Of a stretch of DNA of 64,000 nt, positions 36,455 through 48,650 are shown one piece after another. The translations under genes and the position numbers were made by a program. The number at the start of each line of letters is the position of its first letter. The first letter of the stretch is position 1. The DNA comes from Melampsora larici-populina 98AG31 (Eukaryota > Basidiomycota > Pucciniomycetes > Pucciniales > Melampsoraceae), in NCBI RefSeq assembly GCF_000204055.1, contig NW_006768776.1, forward strand, positions 1,611,391 through 1,675,390, written 5' to 3'. The notes beneath the pieces were generated by a model. The model saw only the letters and a program-made list of their open reading frames with translations, searched no databases and was not told the DNA's origin.

Positions 36455-37415
36455 ACTCTCACTGCGTGTTTTGAATTGATACTTCTTTAACTGAACCTTG
36501 AGTGATTTTAACAAATCAAAAAAAAACTAAAGATGTGACAGAATGGATGTGAGTTGTCTTTGCTGTTTGTGAAATCATCAGATTGAATGTTAGTTTTGTT
36601 TGAAGTGTTTTGTGTTTCTCTTTACTAAAAATCTGAAGTGTTGTAAATATTTTATTTTCCCATATAATTATCAACGCAAATGAAAACAATCTGATTATTG
36701 GAACTTCAATTAATTCTTTGATTTTGGTGGAATAAGGAATCAATACCACCCAAAGATTTCTTTGTGAACCATTAGGATTCCAGTACAGATATGTACCAGT
36801 TGGTTTATTAGAAAGATTACCTCTCGCATTTTCAAAGATCAACTTTTTTGTCTTGTGAGGCCACAGCTAAAGTAGAGTGTTATAAATTCCGTTCAAGATC
36901 AGTGATCAAGTGGAGCAAAAGATGTGTCATATCATGATTTAAGGAAAGGCAAAGTCAGAGATGATTTGGGCGGGAAATGCAGGTGAAGATGATCAATTGA
37001 TAGAGTCGTCCCTTCTATGTACACTTGATTTCTTCACGATTCAACTCTGGGTACTGTACTTCTTATAGATATGCTTTTGATCTTACATCAATCTACATCT
37101 CTTGATTCTTTACATGATCAAATTTTTCTAGCAAGCTTGGTGTAGGATGATTCTGAGAAGCAAACTCTGTTTGGTTTTGTTAACGTCTGATATGTGGTTC
37201 CTGGAATATGGATGGATGAAACAGATATGATTGATATGATAACAAAAACAAACAAAAGAGAGAAAGAGGAATGAGAAAAGTTACAAGCATATATACATGA
37301 AAATATAAAATTCAAGATCAAAGGATTGAAAGTCATCAAACAGGATTTCTCAAAAGTCATAGAGAAGAATGAATTCCAAAGGAGTGGTGGTTTTTCAAAA
37401 GATCTGATGTTCAGT

Positions 37416-37883
37416 TTATCTAAAGGTCATCAGTAAGAGTGAGAATGTACAACTTCCAGCTACTCGAGCTAGAATGGATGTATCTCTTCTTCTACGTGAT
37501 TGGATCATTCATACTAAAGAGTTTACACCTGGGATTGAAGCTATTTAAACAGAATGAATGAGATGAGTTTACAATAAAGAAATCAGTTTGAGATTGATCT
37601 AACCCGAAGTACTTACAAACCACTCTATTCATCCTCGTATTGATACCTAAGATCAAATTCCTCTGAACTGAGAACTGATGACAAGTTTCATAAGCTTGAT
37701 TAAGAATCTTGTCAGCCAATTGATTTGAGGAATGAATCCGATCACGATCCTGTAGATGATGATCATCATCCGTAGAGCAATGGTTCTGTTGAGATTCAAA
37801 TGAGGAAATCTCCGATCAAACAGAGGAAAGTAATGAAGCTCTTTGTTCAGATTCCTGTAAGGATAATTGGGTTCGTTTGAAAT
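37416..37883 (-). pseudogene. GOS1-like Golgi SNARE pseudogene
   Basis: Gos1/GOS28 is a Golgi SNARE. The relic reads QLSLQESEQRASLLSSV, stop, then DRDRIHSSNQLADKILNQAY and FSVQRNLILGINTRMNRVV (SNARE region). After an intron it reads IPGVNSLV, stop, then SRRRRDTSILARVAG and a hydrophobic tail. Both stops are TGA. A second, shorter copy lies at 39,103-39,438. Confidence 0.7.
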
Positions 37884-38727
37884 CTTTTTCATAGGTTGTT
37901 AGGATTTCTTTGTGTCGGTTTGTGCTGTGGATCATTGAACTGGTCAGGCTTGGGAAACTTGTTTCTAATAATCTTAGGATTTGATCCACTAATAATGAAA
38001 GCTATATTAAAAACAACTCCGTTAAATTTCTTTTTTTGGTTGATTGATTGGATTGGATTGATGATTTGAGGAGTTTACCTCCCTGTTTTAGATTCTCTTC
38101 GATGTTGGATTCTACTATCTTGATTGTGTTAAAGTTGAATTGTTTAGGGTCCCATTTGAACTAAGTTTGTTGAAACTGATGTACATAGTTTATCATAATG
38201 TGTGATTTGTGATTCTAATGTGACTTCTGATGTCCTAACTGACTAGTGAGATCTAGATTAGTGTTTTTCCCCCATTGGTTTGATTGATTTGTGGTTTGAT
38301 TGATTGGGTTGATGAATTTGATTGAACTTACTCTGACAACAAAGTGTTTTGCAAGCTGTTTTTTTTTTTTTTGATTGATTGATTGATTGGCTGGTTGGTT
38401 GGTGTTAGTTTAATGAGATGAGATTTGATGTTTTGATTGAGAATGAGAATGAGATTTATGTTGCCCTTGTTCCCAAAACAGTTTAGGGTTGGTGTTGTAA
38501 AACCCAACACGGGGCTAGCTTGACAAAAGCCCAGCCAGCCACAGGTGTCCCCTGGATCAGCAGGTGTCAAGGGATGCCGCTGAGGATGAGCTGAGGGGCT
38601 TAGATGAAGTGAGCAGATGGGCCAGCCCTCCCTCAGGCTTCTTTGCTAAGGAATTTTGCCTCAGGGAGGCCTGACTCATCTCCTCAGCTTCTGTTGATCA
38701 CATAATGAGCTGACAATCAGAAAAAAA

Positions 38728-38781
38728 AGGGAAACAAATGGGAAACAAATGGGAACCAAATGGGAACCAAATGGGAACAAA
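38728..38781. repeat. 11-bp tandem repeat
   Basis: About five units of GGGAAMCAAAT (GGGAAACAAAT twice, GGGAACCAAAT twice, then partial), just inside the right 41-bp inverted repeat. Possibly subterminal transposase-binding repeats. Confidence 0.6.
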
Positions 38782-39102
38782 ACAGAAACTATTCAACGCT
38801 CACATAGTTGTGAGCATCAATTTTTGCCCCTGTGAAGTACACAGAAGGATTGGTAAAGTCAAATTTGATGTAAGAGTAGATTGTAAGGTGATAAAAAGCC
38901 AATAACTTGTCTTGTTTTGCACAGGATTCTTTAACTCAATCATGGTTCTTTTAAATCTCGTTGCAATCTTAACTCAATTCCAACTTTCTTTGGATCATGA
39001 TGAAGATTTTTAAATGAAAGACCGAAACATGATATGATTAATCCACAGGTTTTTTTATGTGTTTTTTGTTATTCAGGCGTGTTGCTTTTGAACATGAATG
39101 AA

Positions 39103-39438
39103 TCAAACAGGTAAGATCAATATAATAACAAACACAAGATAGACAAGATAAAGAGAAAATGTACAAATAATCTGTCTAGCATAAGCATGATCTAAGATAT
39201 CATCAGCTAATTGATGAATTGAATGAATTCTATCTTGATCCCCTAAATGATGATCACCATCTGATTTGCTTTGTTGTGATCTAAATGAAGAGAAATCAGA
39301 TCTAGCAGACAAAAGTAATGAAGGTCTTTGTTCTGATTGTCTCAATGAGCTTTGAGTTTGTTCAATATCTGTTTCATAGGTTAATAATAAGACTTCTTTA
39401 TCTAGGTTGGTAGAAAGTAAAATGGTTGAAATGTTCAA
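39103..39438 (-). pseudogene. Second GOS1-like SNARE fragment
   Basis: Encodes LLLTYETDIEQTQSSLRQSE, then SLLLSARSDFSSFRSQQ, HHLGDQDRIHSIHQLADDIL and DHAYARQ, clearly homologous to 37,650-37,883 but without stops in this part. The SNARE core and membrane anchor are missing at the 3' side. It lies outside the 41-bp inverted repeat but inside the outer hAT candidate. Confidence 0.65.
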
Positions 39439-39606
39439 TTTTTTTTTTCACCGGATCTGTCTTTTGCCTGTTGACCAGGTGCCAACAGTAGTGACAGGGT
39501 ATGTGACAGATGGTGTCCCACCTTTCTGTAGTGTGTCATCACCCATGAATTCATGGGTTGTGGGGGGGCCTGACAGCAACACAGCCACAGATACGGCACT
39601 AGTACC

Positions 39607-42600
39607 AACACCCAAACCCCGCCGCTGAAAACTGGGGCAGTGCGGGGGCAGTGCGGGGGTCCCGCCGCGCCCTCAGTCTACTGAAATTGGACTGGGATAA
39701 AACCACGCTGAGGCCCGGTTTTTAGCGGGGTCCAACCCGCCGCTGCCCCATTGACGGGACCCCAGGGGGAACCCAGGGGCCCAGTTTGGCCCGTACTGTA
39801 GGTAGCCTATAAGACTCTACATGATCAGCCCCTGACTCAAATCAGAAGTCCCGATTAGTACATCTCTTTCTCATTCAATCAACCACATCTCGATTGGTAC
39901 ATTCAAGATGGGCAAATCCAGTGTAAGTGGTTCAATCACGTTTCCCCAAGAATTTTCACTAGTTAATTTGCTGATTGCTGAACTCTTTCCGTCTCCAGTG
40001 GACCTCCTTCCATCCAAGTTCAACCACAATCAGTCTTGATGATCGGATTCCAATCAGTCTTGCGGATTATCTCAGAGTTGGACCCTTAGAACAGGCTGAT
40101 AGGCCTCTAGTGATCCTCTTCCTATTACCCCTTGGATCAAATCCTTGCTCCACTTTACTTTCTCTTCTGTACTCCTCAAATTCGATTTCTACCTTGAATG
40201 ACCTTTCCTCCGATTGCTTTTCAAACATTTCCTTCATTATGAATCCCTCCACCTCCTCGGCTCCTAAATCCTCTTCCACAACTCTTGGGATCCCATCCAC
40301 ACCAGCTCGCGAAGTACGAAACCTACGAAACCGATCTCCACAACAACCATCACCTGGCTATGTGTTTACCGGGTCAGATTCACGCCGTAGGATCACAAGA
40401 GAAACTGCCAATGCATCACATCCTAACAGCCCTACCGACGAGTTACCTGCTGCCTCTGGTTCCGGTACAACACAAAAACGAGCACGCGAAGACGGTTGCG
40501 ATAACGAACCGAGTCTCACCAAAAAAAAGAGAAAGGCCACAAATGTGAGTTTCTATCTTTGCATGCTGTTTGGTTCTCAGCGATATCCACCACTCATTTT
40601 CTTTTACTTTTGTCTGTTCAACTTCCAGGACAAGCGACCACGTGAAGAAGATGGTGATGAGTCTGACACACCGGATCCGAGTGTCAGCAAGAAAAAGCAA
40701 AAGACCTCAAAGGCGAGTTTGTTCTGTTTTGCGCTGTCTGCTTCTCAGATCCCCACTCATGTTATTTTACTTTTATCTTCTCTAGGGCAAGGGCACAAAG
40801 GACAAGTCGGTTCCTGACGTGGTTGACGTTGACCAGGTCTCATCTTCAGATGAAAATGCTGAAACACGTCCGGGTCAATCGAAGGACGTTATTTTTCTCC
40901 TTAAGTATTATGGAAAGCCGGAGCATTATAAGAATGAGGTTCGTTTGTTCTTTGACTTCATTCATTGATACATTTGCGATGACAGATTCAAGTTTACATT
41001 CCATCAGCAAGTGATGATCAAGCTCTGACTGGTGCAGAGGTCTGATCAGCTTGTGAACCAGTGAGGATTTACAACTGGTGTGTAACCTCACTGGTTTCGG
41101 TGGAATTGAATAAACCTGAGTCTGGAATGTATTTTTTAGTGACTCAAAGCTCACTGATTTATTTCATTTCACATTATTTGTTTGATTTTCTATTTTGTTT
41201 ATCTATTTTCAAGACTGGGTCATTCAAGCGTCATTACCCATGTAAATTTTGTGGCCAATGGTTTACCCGTGGAATCAAATCGAACGACAACCTCTATGCT
41301 CATCGAGATGGGGATGAGCATCGCAAACCTTGTGTTAACCGTCAGAAGGCAATCAAGTCAGGAATGCAGCTTCCACAAACTTATCAGCAATTACAGAAGG
41401 CTGCAAAGAAGCAGACACCTGCCGGAAAGTTCATGGATGGTTTCCTTGATCGGCCTGCTTTCACGGTCCAGATGCTCAACGTGCTTCTTGTGCTCTGGAT
41501 CGTGCGACATGCTCTTGCCTGGGCACGGTTTTCTGACCCAATCTTGCGAAGCGCTTTCAAGTTGGCCAACCCGTCAGCCGACATGCGATCACCAACATGG
41601 GCTGCACAAACAGCCAAGAAAGTTTACAAGGCCCTTCACTCAGAGGTTTTGAAAAAAATAAAGGTTTGTTGATTTTGTTTAATTTTGTTTATTTAACTTT
41701 ATGTTCTTTAAATTGACCGTTTTATCAATTCCACAGTCTAACACCAGCCGTATCTGGTTAGTCCACGATGTATGGACCACCCGAGGAAATCGATATGCTT
41801 TCATAGCATTGATTGCTTGCTATATCAATGCGGATTTTAAGTACTGCAGAGTCTTTCTGACTCTGAAGATGGTTGCGTGGAATCATTATGGTGCGCTGCT
41901 GGCACGCCCAGTTGCTAAATACTTAATTCGTCACGACTTACATCAAAAGATAGGTCTTATTATCTTTACTTCTTTTACCCTTTTTATATTGTCTTTAACT
42001 TCCAACCTGATAATTGTATTTATGCATTCACGTTCTAGGCCAAACAACCGATTCTGGCTCGAACAACATGACCATGGCATCCGAGATGTCGGTCATGTTT
42101 GCGGCTGCAGAAAAGCCAGTGTTCTGGAATGCATGTCAAATGCACGCTCGATGCTATTGTCATAAGTTAGCCTTGGTGGTGAAGGCTGGATTGAAATCAT
42201 TATCAATCCAATCGGGACATGTCAAACCAAGCACTGAACCAAATCTAGCAGTTCCAATCCCGACCTTCCAGCTGAACAATGAAGCTATCCAAGTGGATGT
42301 TGACTCAGCCAATTCAGATGTTGAAGATCCTTTGGACGAAGGCGATCAAGGTCCTCAAGATGAAGACGATGAAGAACTGACTTCTAATGCTCAAAGAGTG
42401 ACGGAAACAGATGCTGGCAACATCTTTGCTACCGCTGTTCATAAGGTCAGCTTTTTGCAAGTGCATCTCAAGCTGAGTCAATCAACACTTACTGATATGA
42501 ATGCTTTCAATCAGGTGGATACCGTCAGCAAGAAGATTGCAGGGTCTCATTCTCGTCGTCAAGAGTTTAAAGGGCTTTGCAAGGAAGCAGGATTAGATCA

Positions 42601-44057
42601 CCGGACCCCCATTGCAGGGTATGGCATTCGTTGGAACGTTATCTACGACTCCCAAAATCGAATGTGTGCTGCACAAGAGGTTGGTTTACTTTCATTGCAT
42701 GATACCTTTCATCTTTTGATGCTCATGGCTTTCAAAACCTCATAGATAGTAAACAAGATGCTAGCCACCGATCGCAAAGGCTTAAAATACTTCAAAGGGA
42801 TATTAATAAATGCCGAAGAATGGGAAGCAATTGAAGCTCTCAATGAAATACTAGCAGTGAGTGAACATATTGCCCATAATCACATTTTTACTTGTTTTTG
42901 ATCAAATTTTATTTCATCATTTCATAGACTTTCTGCACAGGTACCAAGCGCATGGAGGGAGACTTTCCCTCAGGAGCTATGGTCCTTGTAGAATATAACC
43001 GGATCAATAACTCGCTCAACGAAGCTCGCAAAAAAACCAAATTGAAGCCGCGAAGGACATGATTGGTGTCATGTTAGACCAGCTCAACATATACATCGAC
43101 GAAGCTCTTGAATGTGATGCCTTGGTATTGGCAACAGTCATGCATCCCCGTTATCGACTAGCTTTTTTTCAGAAATGTTATCCGGAACACAAAGAGCGTG
43201 TGAACACCTTGATTAACCAAGCATTTGCTTCAGCTTTGGAGGATGCTAAACGAAACACTGAAGACCCTCCACCAGCCAATGACAACACTCAGCCAGTAGA
43301 AGACGACGACGATGACGGCTTCAATGACTTTACAGCTAGCTCTAACGTCAATCCAGTTCAAATGGCGCGGGAAGCTGAACTTGAGTCCTACTTGATGGGC
43401 CAGCGCGAGTATGACAAAAGTAAGACCCCACTTGATTGGTGGAATGTGATTACAAGTTTAACATTTCCATATTGCTCAGGATGTGATTTGAACTGACATC
43501 TATATAACATTACAGGCAAATTCAGTAGTATTTCCCGTACTTGCTACAATGGCACGAGATTACCTCGCTGTTTCAGGCACTTCTTGCGCGGCAGAGAGGG
43601 TCTTTTCGAGTGCATCTGACATTTGCTCACAGGATCGTGGTGGGCTCATTCCACCCACAATTAGTAGGTTGGTTTGCTCACGTGAATGGATCAAAGATGA
43701 TGTAGACCCAGGAGGTGAATACGGAGATGCTATTAAGTATATTGGAAAATATTTAGAGGGTGAGGCTAAAAAAAAAGAAGAAAGAGATTGTAATTGTAGA
43801 TTAGAAGCAGTGATTATGGTTGTACATTGAATCTTCGCAAGCTTGGATTTTTTTTGGTGGTAATTTCATTTTTTTGAATTTAGTGAAAAAAACCCAGTCT
43901 GTGGCGCGCTGCGATGGTCTCAAGCGCGCCGCGGTCCCCTTGAGATTTTTTCCCACTGCGGCAGCGCTGCGGTGAGGTCCCCTTAAAACTGGGGTCAATC
44001 ACACCTCTGCCCCCGTGGACCCAAATTCCGCTGCGCTGCGGCGGGGTTTGGGTGTTG
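39607..44057 (+). mobile_element. Younger hAT element nested in the older one
   Basis: The left end AACACCCAAACCCCGCCGC and right end GCGGCGGGGTTTGGGTGTTG are inverted copies, flanked by a perfect 8-bp duplication CTAGTACC (39,599-39,606 and 44,058-44,065), diagnostic of hAT insertion. The target is the terminal inverted repeat of the older hAT element. Length 4,451 bp, with GC-rich subterminal regions. Carries one transposase gene (39,908-43,830). Confidence 0.88.
39908..43830 (+). CDS. hAT transposase, near-intact with one frameshift
   Basis: Multi-exon hAT transposase. The start may be the ATG at 39,908 (MGKSS, spliced to WTSFHPSS) or 40,239 (MNPSTSS). A Ser/Pro/Lys-rich N-terminus with KKKRK-type nuclear signals is followed by a BED zinc finger (YPCKFCGQWF to LYAHRDG). 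The catalytic core starts HDVWTTRGNRYAF (first Asp), continues TTDSGSNN (second Asp), CHKLALVVKAG, a long acidic insert and YGIRWN. The hAT dimerisation region reads MARDYLAVSGTSCAAERVFS. At the A7 run 43,030-43,036 the frame must shift to continue into MIGVMLDQLNIYID. No premature TGA was found, unlike its older host element, so it is probably the youngest of the set. Confidence 0.85.
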
Positions 44058-44065
44058 CTAGTACC

Positions 44066-44275
44066 GGTATTGTACCGTACTGTCAGTACCGTATCTGAGC
44101 GCTGACTACGGTACTGGATCTGAGCGCTGACTACGGTACTGGAGGGGTACGGTACCCGGTGTCGTACCGGGTACGGTACCCGGTGTCGTACCGGAAGGCC
44201 GGGTGCGGTACCAGATACTGCACTAAGTTAGTACCGGGATATTTGGTACTGTACCTTGTTTTTTAGGGTACCTAG
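44066..44275. repeat. GGTAC-rich subterminal repeats, left side of the older hAT
   Basis: Two units of about 27 bp containing CTGAGCGCTGACTACGGTAC, followed by two 24-bp units of GGTACGGTACCCGGTGTCGT type. The GGTACC/GTACCG words recur in inverse order at the right end (48,380-48,650). Probable transposase-binding sites. Confidence 0.6.
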
Positions 44276-44776
44276 AGCAGCAAGGGGACAACCCTTGCCC
44301 CTTGGTAACCCTCGACCCCATTCCAATCGTATTCCACTGAAACACACCGCCAATGCCATCAAACTAGCACTCCACTCACTGGAACTCTCCCGATCTGGTC
44401 ATATAAGTAAGTTTTCTCAACCTCTTTGTCTTCTTTGGTATAAATTTCGCACTGAATCATGGTTACTTGTGCAGTCTAGATCCAACCACAACAAAAATGG
44501 CCACTCCTCGCGCGCAGTGGGTGGAACATCTAAATGTGCAGCCCCTTGCTGCACTTTCCAAGCTGTACGTCTCTAATCTTTCATTTTCTTTCAATTTATA
44601 AGTTTCTTAATCCCGATTGCCGACGACTTGTCTTATCTTTTTCCACCAATTCTCATCCCTCCACGTACAGATTCCTACTCTTCTATCTACATCAACTTGA
44701 AATCTTTCGAGCCATCTTCCTTCTCTACCGATATCTACTTAGCCTTGTTGAATCCATCTCTACCAATTCCATCAAT

Positions 44777-47700
44777 ATGTCCTCATCCTCTAACCGACGC
44801 AGCACTCGATTTTCGCCTGCCAGAAATCCACCTCAGATGATCCGCACTCCGCTAGACTCACGCCGTTCAATCAAACGTCGAGACCGTGATGAAGATCAGC
44901 ACGATCAGCAGTCTGAATCTGAAGCATCAGTCGCCTCAGCTCATTGATTCTCTACCAAACGCCGAAGGCACTCTCCAGCAGAAGAAGAAGAAACTTCAAG
45001 CTCTGAAGACGATCAACCGGTCATCATTCAACCGGTCATCACGAGGCGCAAGAAAAGCTCCCAGAAACCTGATAAGAACAAACGCAAAAGCTCCAAAACT
45101 TCAAAACAAAAGGCAGAGGTCTCCAATGTCGAATCATCAAACAGTCAAGTTAAACTCCAAGTTAACCTTACGCAAGACTCAGACGACGAGAATAGCAAGG
45201 TTGCTGGTAAACAAGAAGAAGAAGATGAAGAGGTGGAGGATGATTGATATGATCCTCTCAAGGATTATTTCGAAAATCCAATAGTGGGTCCCAAAGACGT
45301 AAGTATCTTGTTTTATTTTGTTATTTCCTCATTCCTCTCTGTATCAATCTTCTGACTCTGTATCATTGCTCTTAGAAACCGGGTGTACGTGGTACCTTTC
45401 CTTGCAAGGCTTGCGGTAAAGGGGTTCGTAGTGTTGGTGGGACGTCTAGCCTGTGGGCCCATCGCGACGGTTCCAAGCAGCCTACCAAGACTGGCCGACC
45501 AGGATGCAGCAACAGGGACCCTGCAATCGCATCAGGATGCAACCTTCCTCCCACCGTCGCCGAAAAGCGAAAGATGGATTCGAAACCTCCAGCTGGACAA
45601 ACATCAATCACAGCTTTCACCCATTCCATCCCCAAATTCGACAACAAAACCCTTAACCAGATGTTGGGCATGTGGGTCATTAGGACGGCACAACCATGGC
45701 GTCGGATCAAAGACCCCTATCTACGGGCGGCTTTCCAGTATGCCAACCCCAACGCTCACTTGTTTGGTCGAAGGTGGGTTGCCAAGTTTGCTCACGAGGC
45801 TTATATGGAGATGCGGTCAGTGGTTTTTGAGGAACTCAAAGTAAGTCTCTTGCATATATGTTTTCATATTCTATCCATTGTATTTTTCTTATTGTCGTTT
45901 TTTTCATTTGACCTTAGTCTCTTACCAGCAAATTTGGAATGATCCACAATGTGTGGACAACCAAAGGTAATAGATATGGTTTCATTGGAGCTACAGTGAC
46001 GTTTATCACCGAAGACTGGAAGTTTGTCACGAGGCATCTGTGTCTGAAGCTTATCGCTTGGCATCACAAGGGGGATTGGCTGGCCGAGCCTCTAATCAAC
46101 ATCCTCACGAAGCATGGAATTCATCATAAGATAAGTAATCTGATGTTTTTTTCATTTCAAATAGGATTTTTAAATATTGTCCTTCCCTTATACTAATTTT
46201 CTGTCTGTCCTTTGTTATAGCCACATTTTGGCACAGACTCACGATTCCGGTAGCAATAACAACACCTTGGCCGAAGCAATGCAAGTTCGACTTACTAAGT
46301 ATAGTCAAGATCGCAATGAAGACTTTGTCTGGGATCACCAGACCGATCGGGTTCGCTGTGTTTGCCATAAGTTGGCTCTGATGGTAAACGCCGGTTTGCA
46401 ATCACTTGGAATTCAAGCACCCCCGCCACCCCTAGTCAAATCATCAATGTTAGGCGATTTCCCCATTCCGAATACTACGTTGCAATCAATTCCCGAAGAG
46501 AACGAGGACAAGGAAGGCGAGGAAGGCACTTCTGACGATTTAGAAGAAGTCGGCTCGGCTGCAGAGGTTGATGATAATGACCTTAAGTCATCTCAAGCCC
46601 AAGATACCCCAGGATGGTACAAACTCAAGGACGGGCCTCATCCAGAGCCAGATATCACATCCGAAGACATCGAAACTGCAGCAACTGATCGTAACGAAGC
46701 AAACGCGGTGCACAACCTGATGACAAGGTTAGTACAATTTCCTTCCATCCTTCCTATCTTTTTCATTTCAATTTTAACCATCATTGACATTTAATCAAAA
46801 TAATTATGATAGCTTGATGTCATAGGTCGGAAAATCGGAGGCTCAGCGGTCATGTGTGGCCTATTTGATGCTGTATGTCTAGCAATGCTCAAGAAGAAGC
46901 TTCCACGTCCGATTCCTGGGTATGGAATCCGGTGGAACATCAAGCTCCAATGTTGGCGGAGGCTGTACAATGCACGCGAGGTCAGTATTTTTAATAACTT
47001 ATATTGACCATTATTTGAACATAGGTGATCGATCAGATCCTCAAAGAGGACCAGATGGACCCACCACGTCATGCAAACCAAGCCTGACCTGGAGAAACCC
47101 CTCTACCTCCTGACATCCACCGTCCCCGAGGGATTTTCAATAAAGTGATGATTACACCGGACGAATGGCGACAAGTACGAGATCTTATGGAGATCCTTGA
47201 GGTGAGTTTCAATTCCTATAGAATTTGAATGTGCACGCCAATTGACTCTATGCTTATGTTGATTCATCTACTTTAGGATTTCGAAAATCTAACCAAGTTC
47301 TTTGAACAGGATGGACCAACGGCCTCTCTTGTCATCCGTGAGTATGTAAAACTGAAGAAGCAGATTCAAGCAAAGATCGACAAGACCAAATCTCGCGCCG
47401 AGCCACTGTTTCCCATGTACCACGCCATGCTCGTGCGTGTCGAGGCGTATCTCAAGGAAGCTACCTCGTCTAACACACTCAACCTCGCGACAATCTTGCA
47501 TCCCAGTCTTCGAATGGACTACTTTGAATTCGCTTTTGGCGCTAATTCATCGGAGACGCTTACAGCAAAATACTTGATAGAAGCACAATATGCACGCAAG
47601 AAGTTGGAAGTCGAGTCCAGTGTCCCTCATTCATCAAATGCGAAGTCTACAGCCAAAACACCAGGGCATGGTAACAGTCTATTGGCCGAGGATGAAGAGT

Positions 47701-48180
47701 TTCGCCACCACAAAGAACTTAATCGACGCAACACCGCAAATGAATTGCGATCATACTTGGAGATGGCTGAGGAGCCTTCAGCTGAGGTGGCGGACAATCC
47801 TCACCTAGCTTTGGGTTGGTGGAAAGTGAGTATCTTCTACTTAATTTATATTTTTTACCGGTATCATCACGATACAAAATATTGACTTGTTACCTCTTTA
47901 ACAGGTAAACGAAGGGAAATATCCCATTCTTGCTCGCCTTGCACACGATTATTTGGCAATCAGTGCCACATCGTGCCCAGTCGAAAGAACCTTTTCGTCG
48001 GCAGCGGATGTTTGCTCCGCTGACCGCAGTTCACTCTTGCCACGACCAATTGAACCCTTGGTATCTGGACGTATGTGGTCAGTTGAAGGAGTGCAGATGA
48101 AAGGCAAGTTTTCATCTGCCAGCGAAGCTATGAGTCAATGTTTGACCAATGACGCGAAAGCTCGTAAGCGACGTGGTTGA
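44777..48180 (+). pseudogene. hAT transposase of the older element, disabled
   Basis: Same architecture as the nested element: Ser/Arg-rich N-terminus, BED finger (FPCKACGKGV to LWAHRDGS), core, dimerisation region (YLAISATSCPVERTFSS). TGA stops interrupt at 44,945, 45,245 and 47,085. The first catalytic residue is also lost: HNVWTTKGN has Asn where the nested copy has Asp (GAT to AAT). The second Asp is kept (HDSGSNN). Introns remain readable. The protein is clearly diverged from the nested copy, so the two are distinct families. Ends with TGA at 48,178. Confidence 0.85.
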
Positions 48181-48374
48181 GTACATGGCCAGGTGGCTTT
48201 TGTTATCCGTTTTCACTTACTTTTCTTAATAGTATTCTTCTCTTCTCCATTCTTAATCTTTCTATAGTTCAATGATGTCCTCTATGTTTCTACTCACTCT
48301 CTTTCAAGAATGTTTTCTCTCTGTGGTACTCCAATGCTTCCTTTTATTTCAAAATAGATTTTTTTGTGCGCTTT

Positions 48375-48650
48375 ATCCCAAGGTACTAGCGACGGTACGT
48401 GGTAGTACCTGAATCGGTACGGCACTGTACCGTACCGCTCTGCTGCCTCTAGGTACCGGTATAGTACCGTACCTACACCCCTAAATAGCGACGGTACTGG
48501 GCTTTGAGCCAATAGTTGTGCCCATCCTTCAGGTACGGTACTCAATACTGTACCTGAAATCAGGCACGGTACCAGATATCGCGGCGCTCGGTACCTCCTT
48601 GTCAGGTACGATACCGGTATCCACAGGTACGGCACTAGTACCGTATCTGT
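48375..48650. repeat. GGTAC-rich subterminal repeats, right side of the older hAT
   Basis: Dense GGTAC and GTACC words, mirror of 44,066-44,275. Ends at the terminal inverted repeat (48,644-48,663). Confidence 0.55.

Larger units (their letters stand above)
34033..38834. mobile_element. 4.8-kb segment with 41-bp terminal inverted repeats carrying host-gene pieces
   Basis: CACAGGGGC... at 34,033-34,073 is inverted at 38,794-38,834 with one mismatch in 41 bp. AAG lies just outside both ends (34,030-34,032 and 38,835-38,837), a possible 3-bp target duplication as in CACTA-type elements, whose ends also start with CAC. Each repeat contains the near-palindrome GCTCACAACTATGTGAGC. No transposase is seen inside; instead it holds an HSP78-like and a GOS1-like pseudogene in convergent orientation. 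This could be a gene-capturing non-autonomous element, or two inverted MITEs that happen to flank old gene relics. Confidence 0.5.

Noticed and set aside
3643..47087. TGA recoding (selenocysteine or altered code) to explain in-frame TGA codons
   Set aside because: NOC3, RAD51, the cutinase, the exchanger and the secreted proteins all end at TGA in the expected place, and TGA interruptions occur only in repeats and relics.
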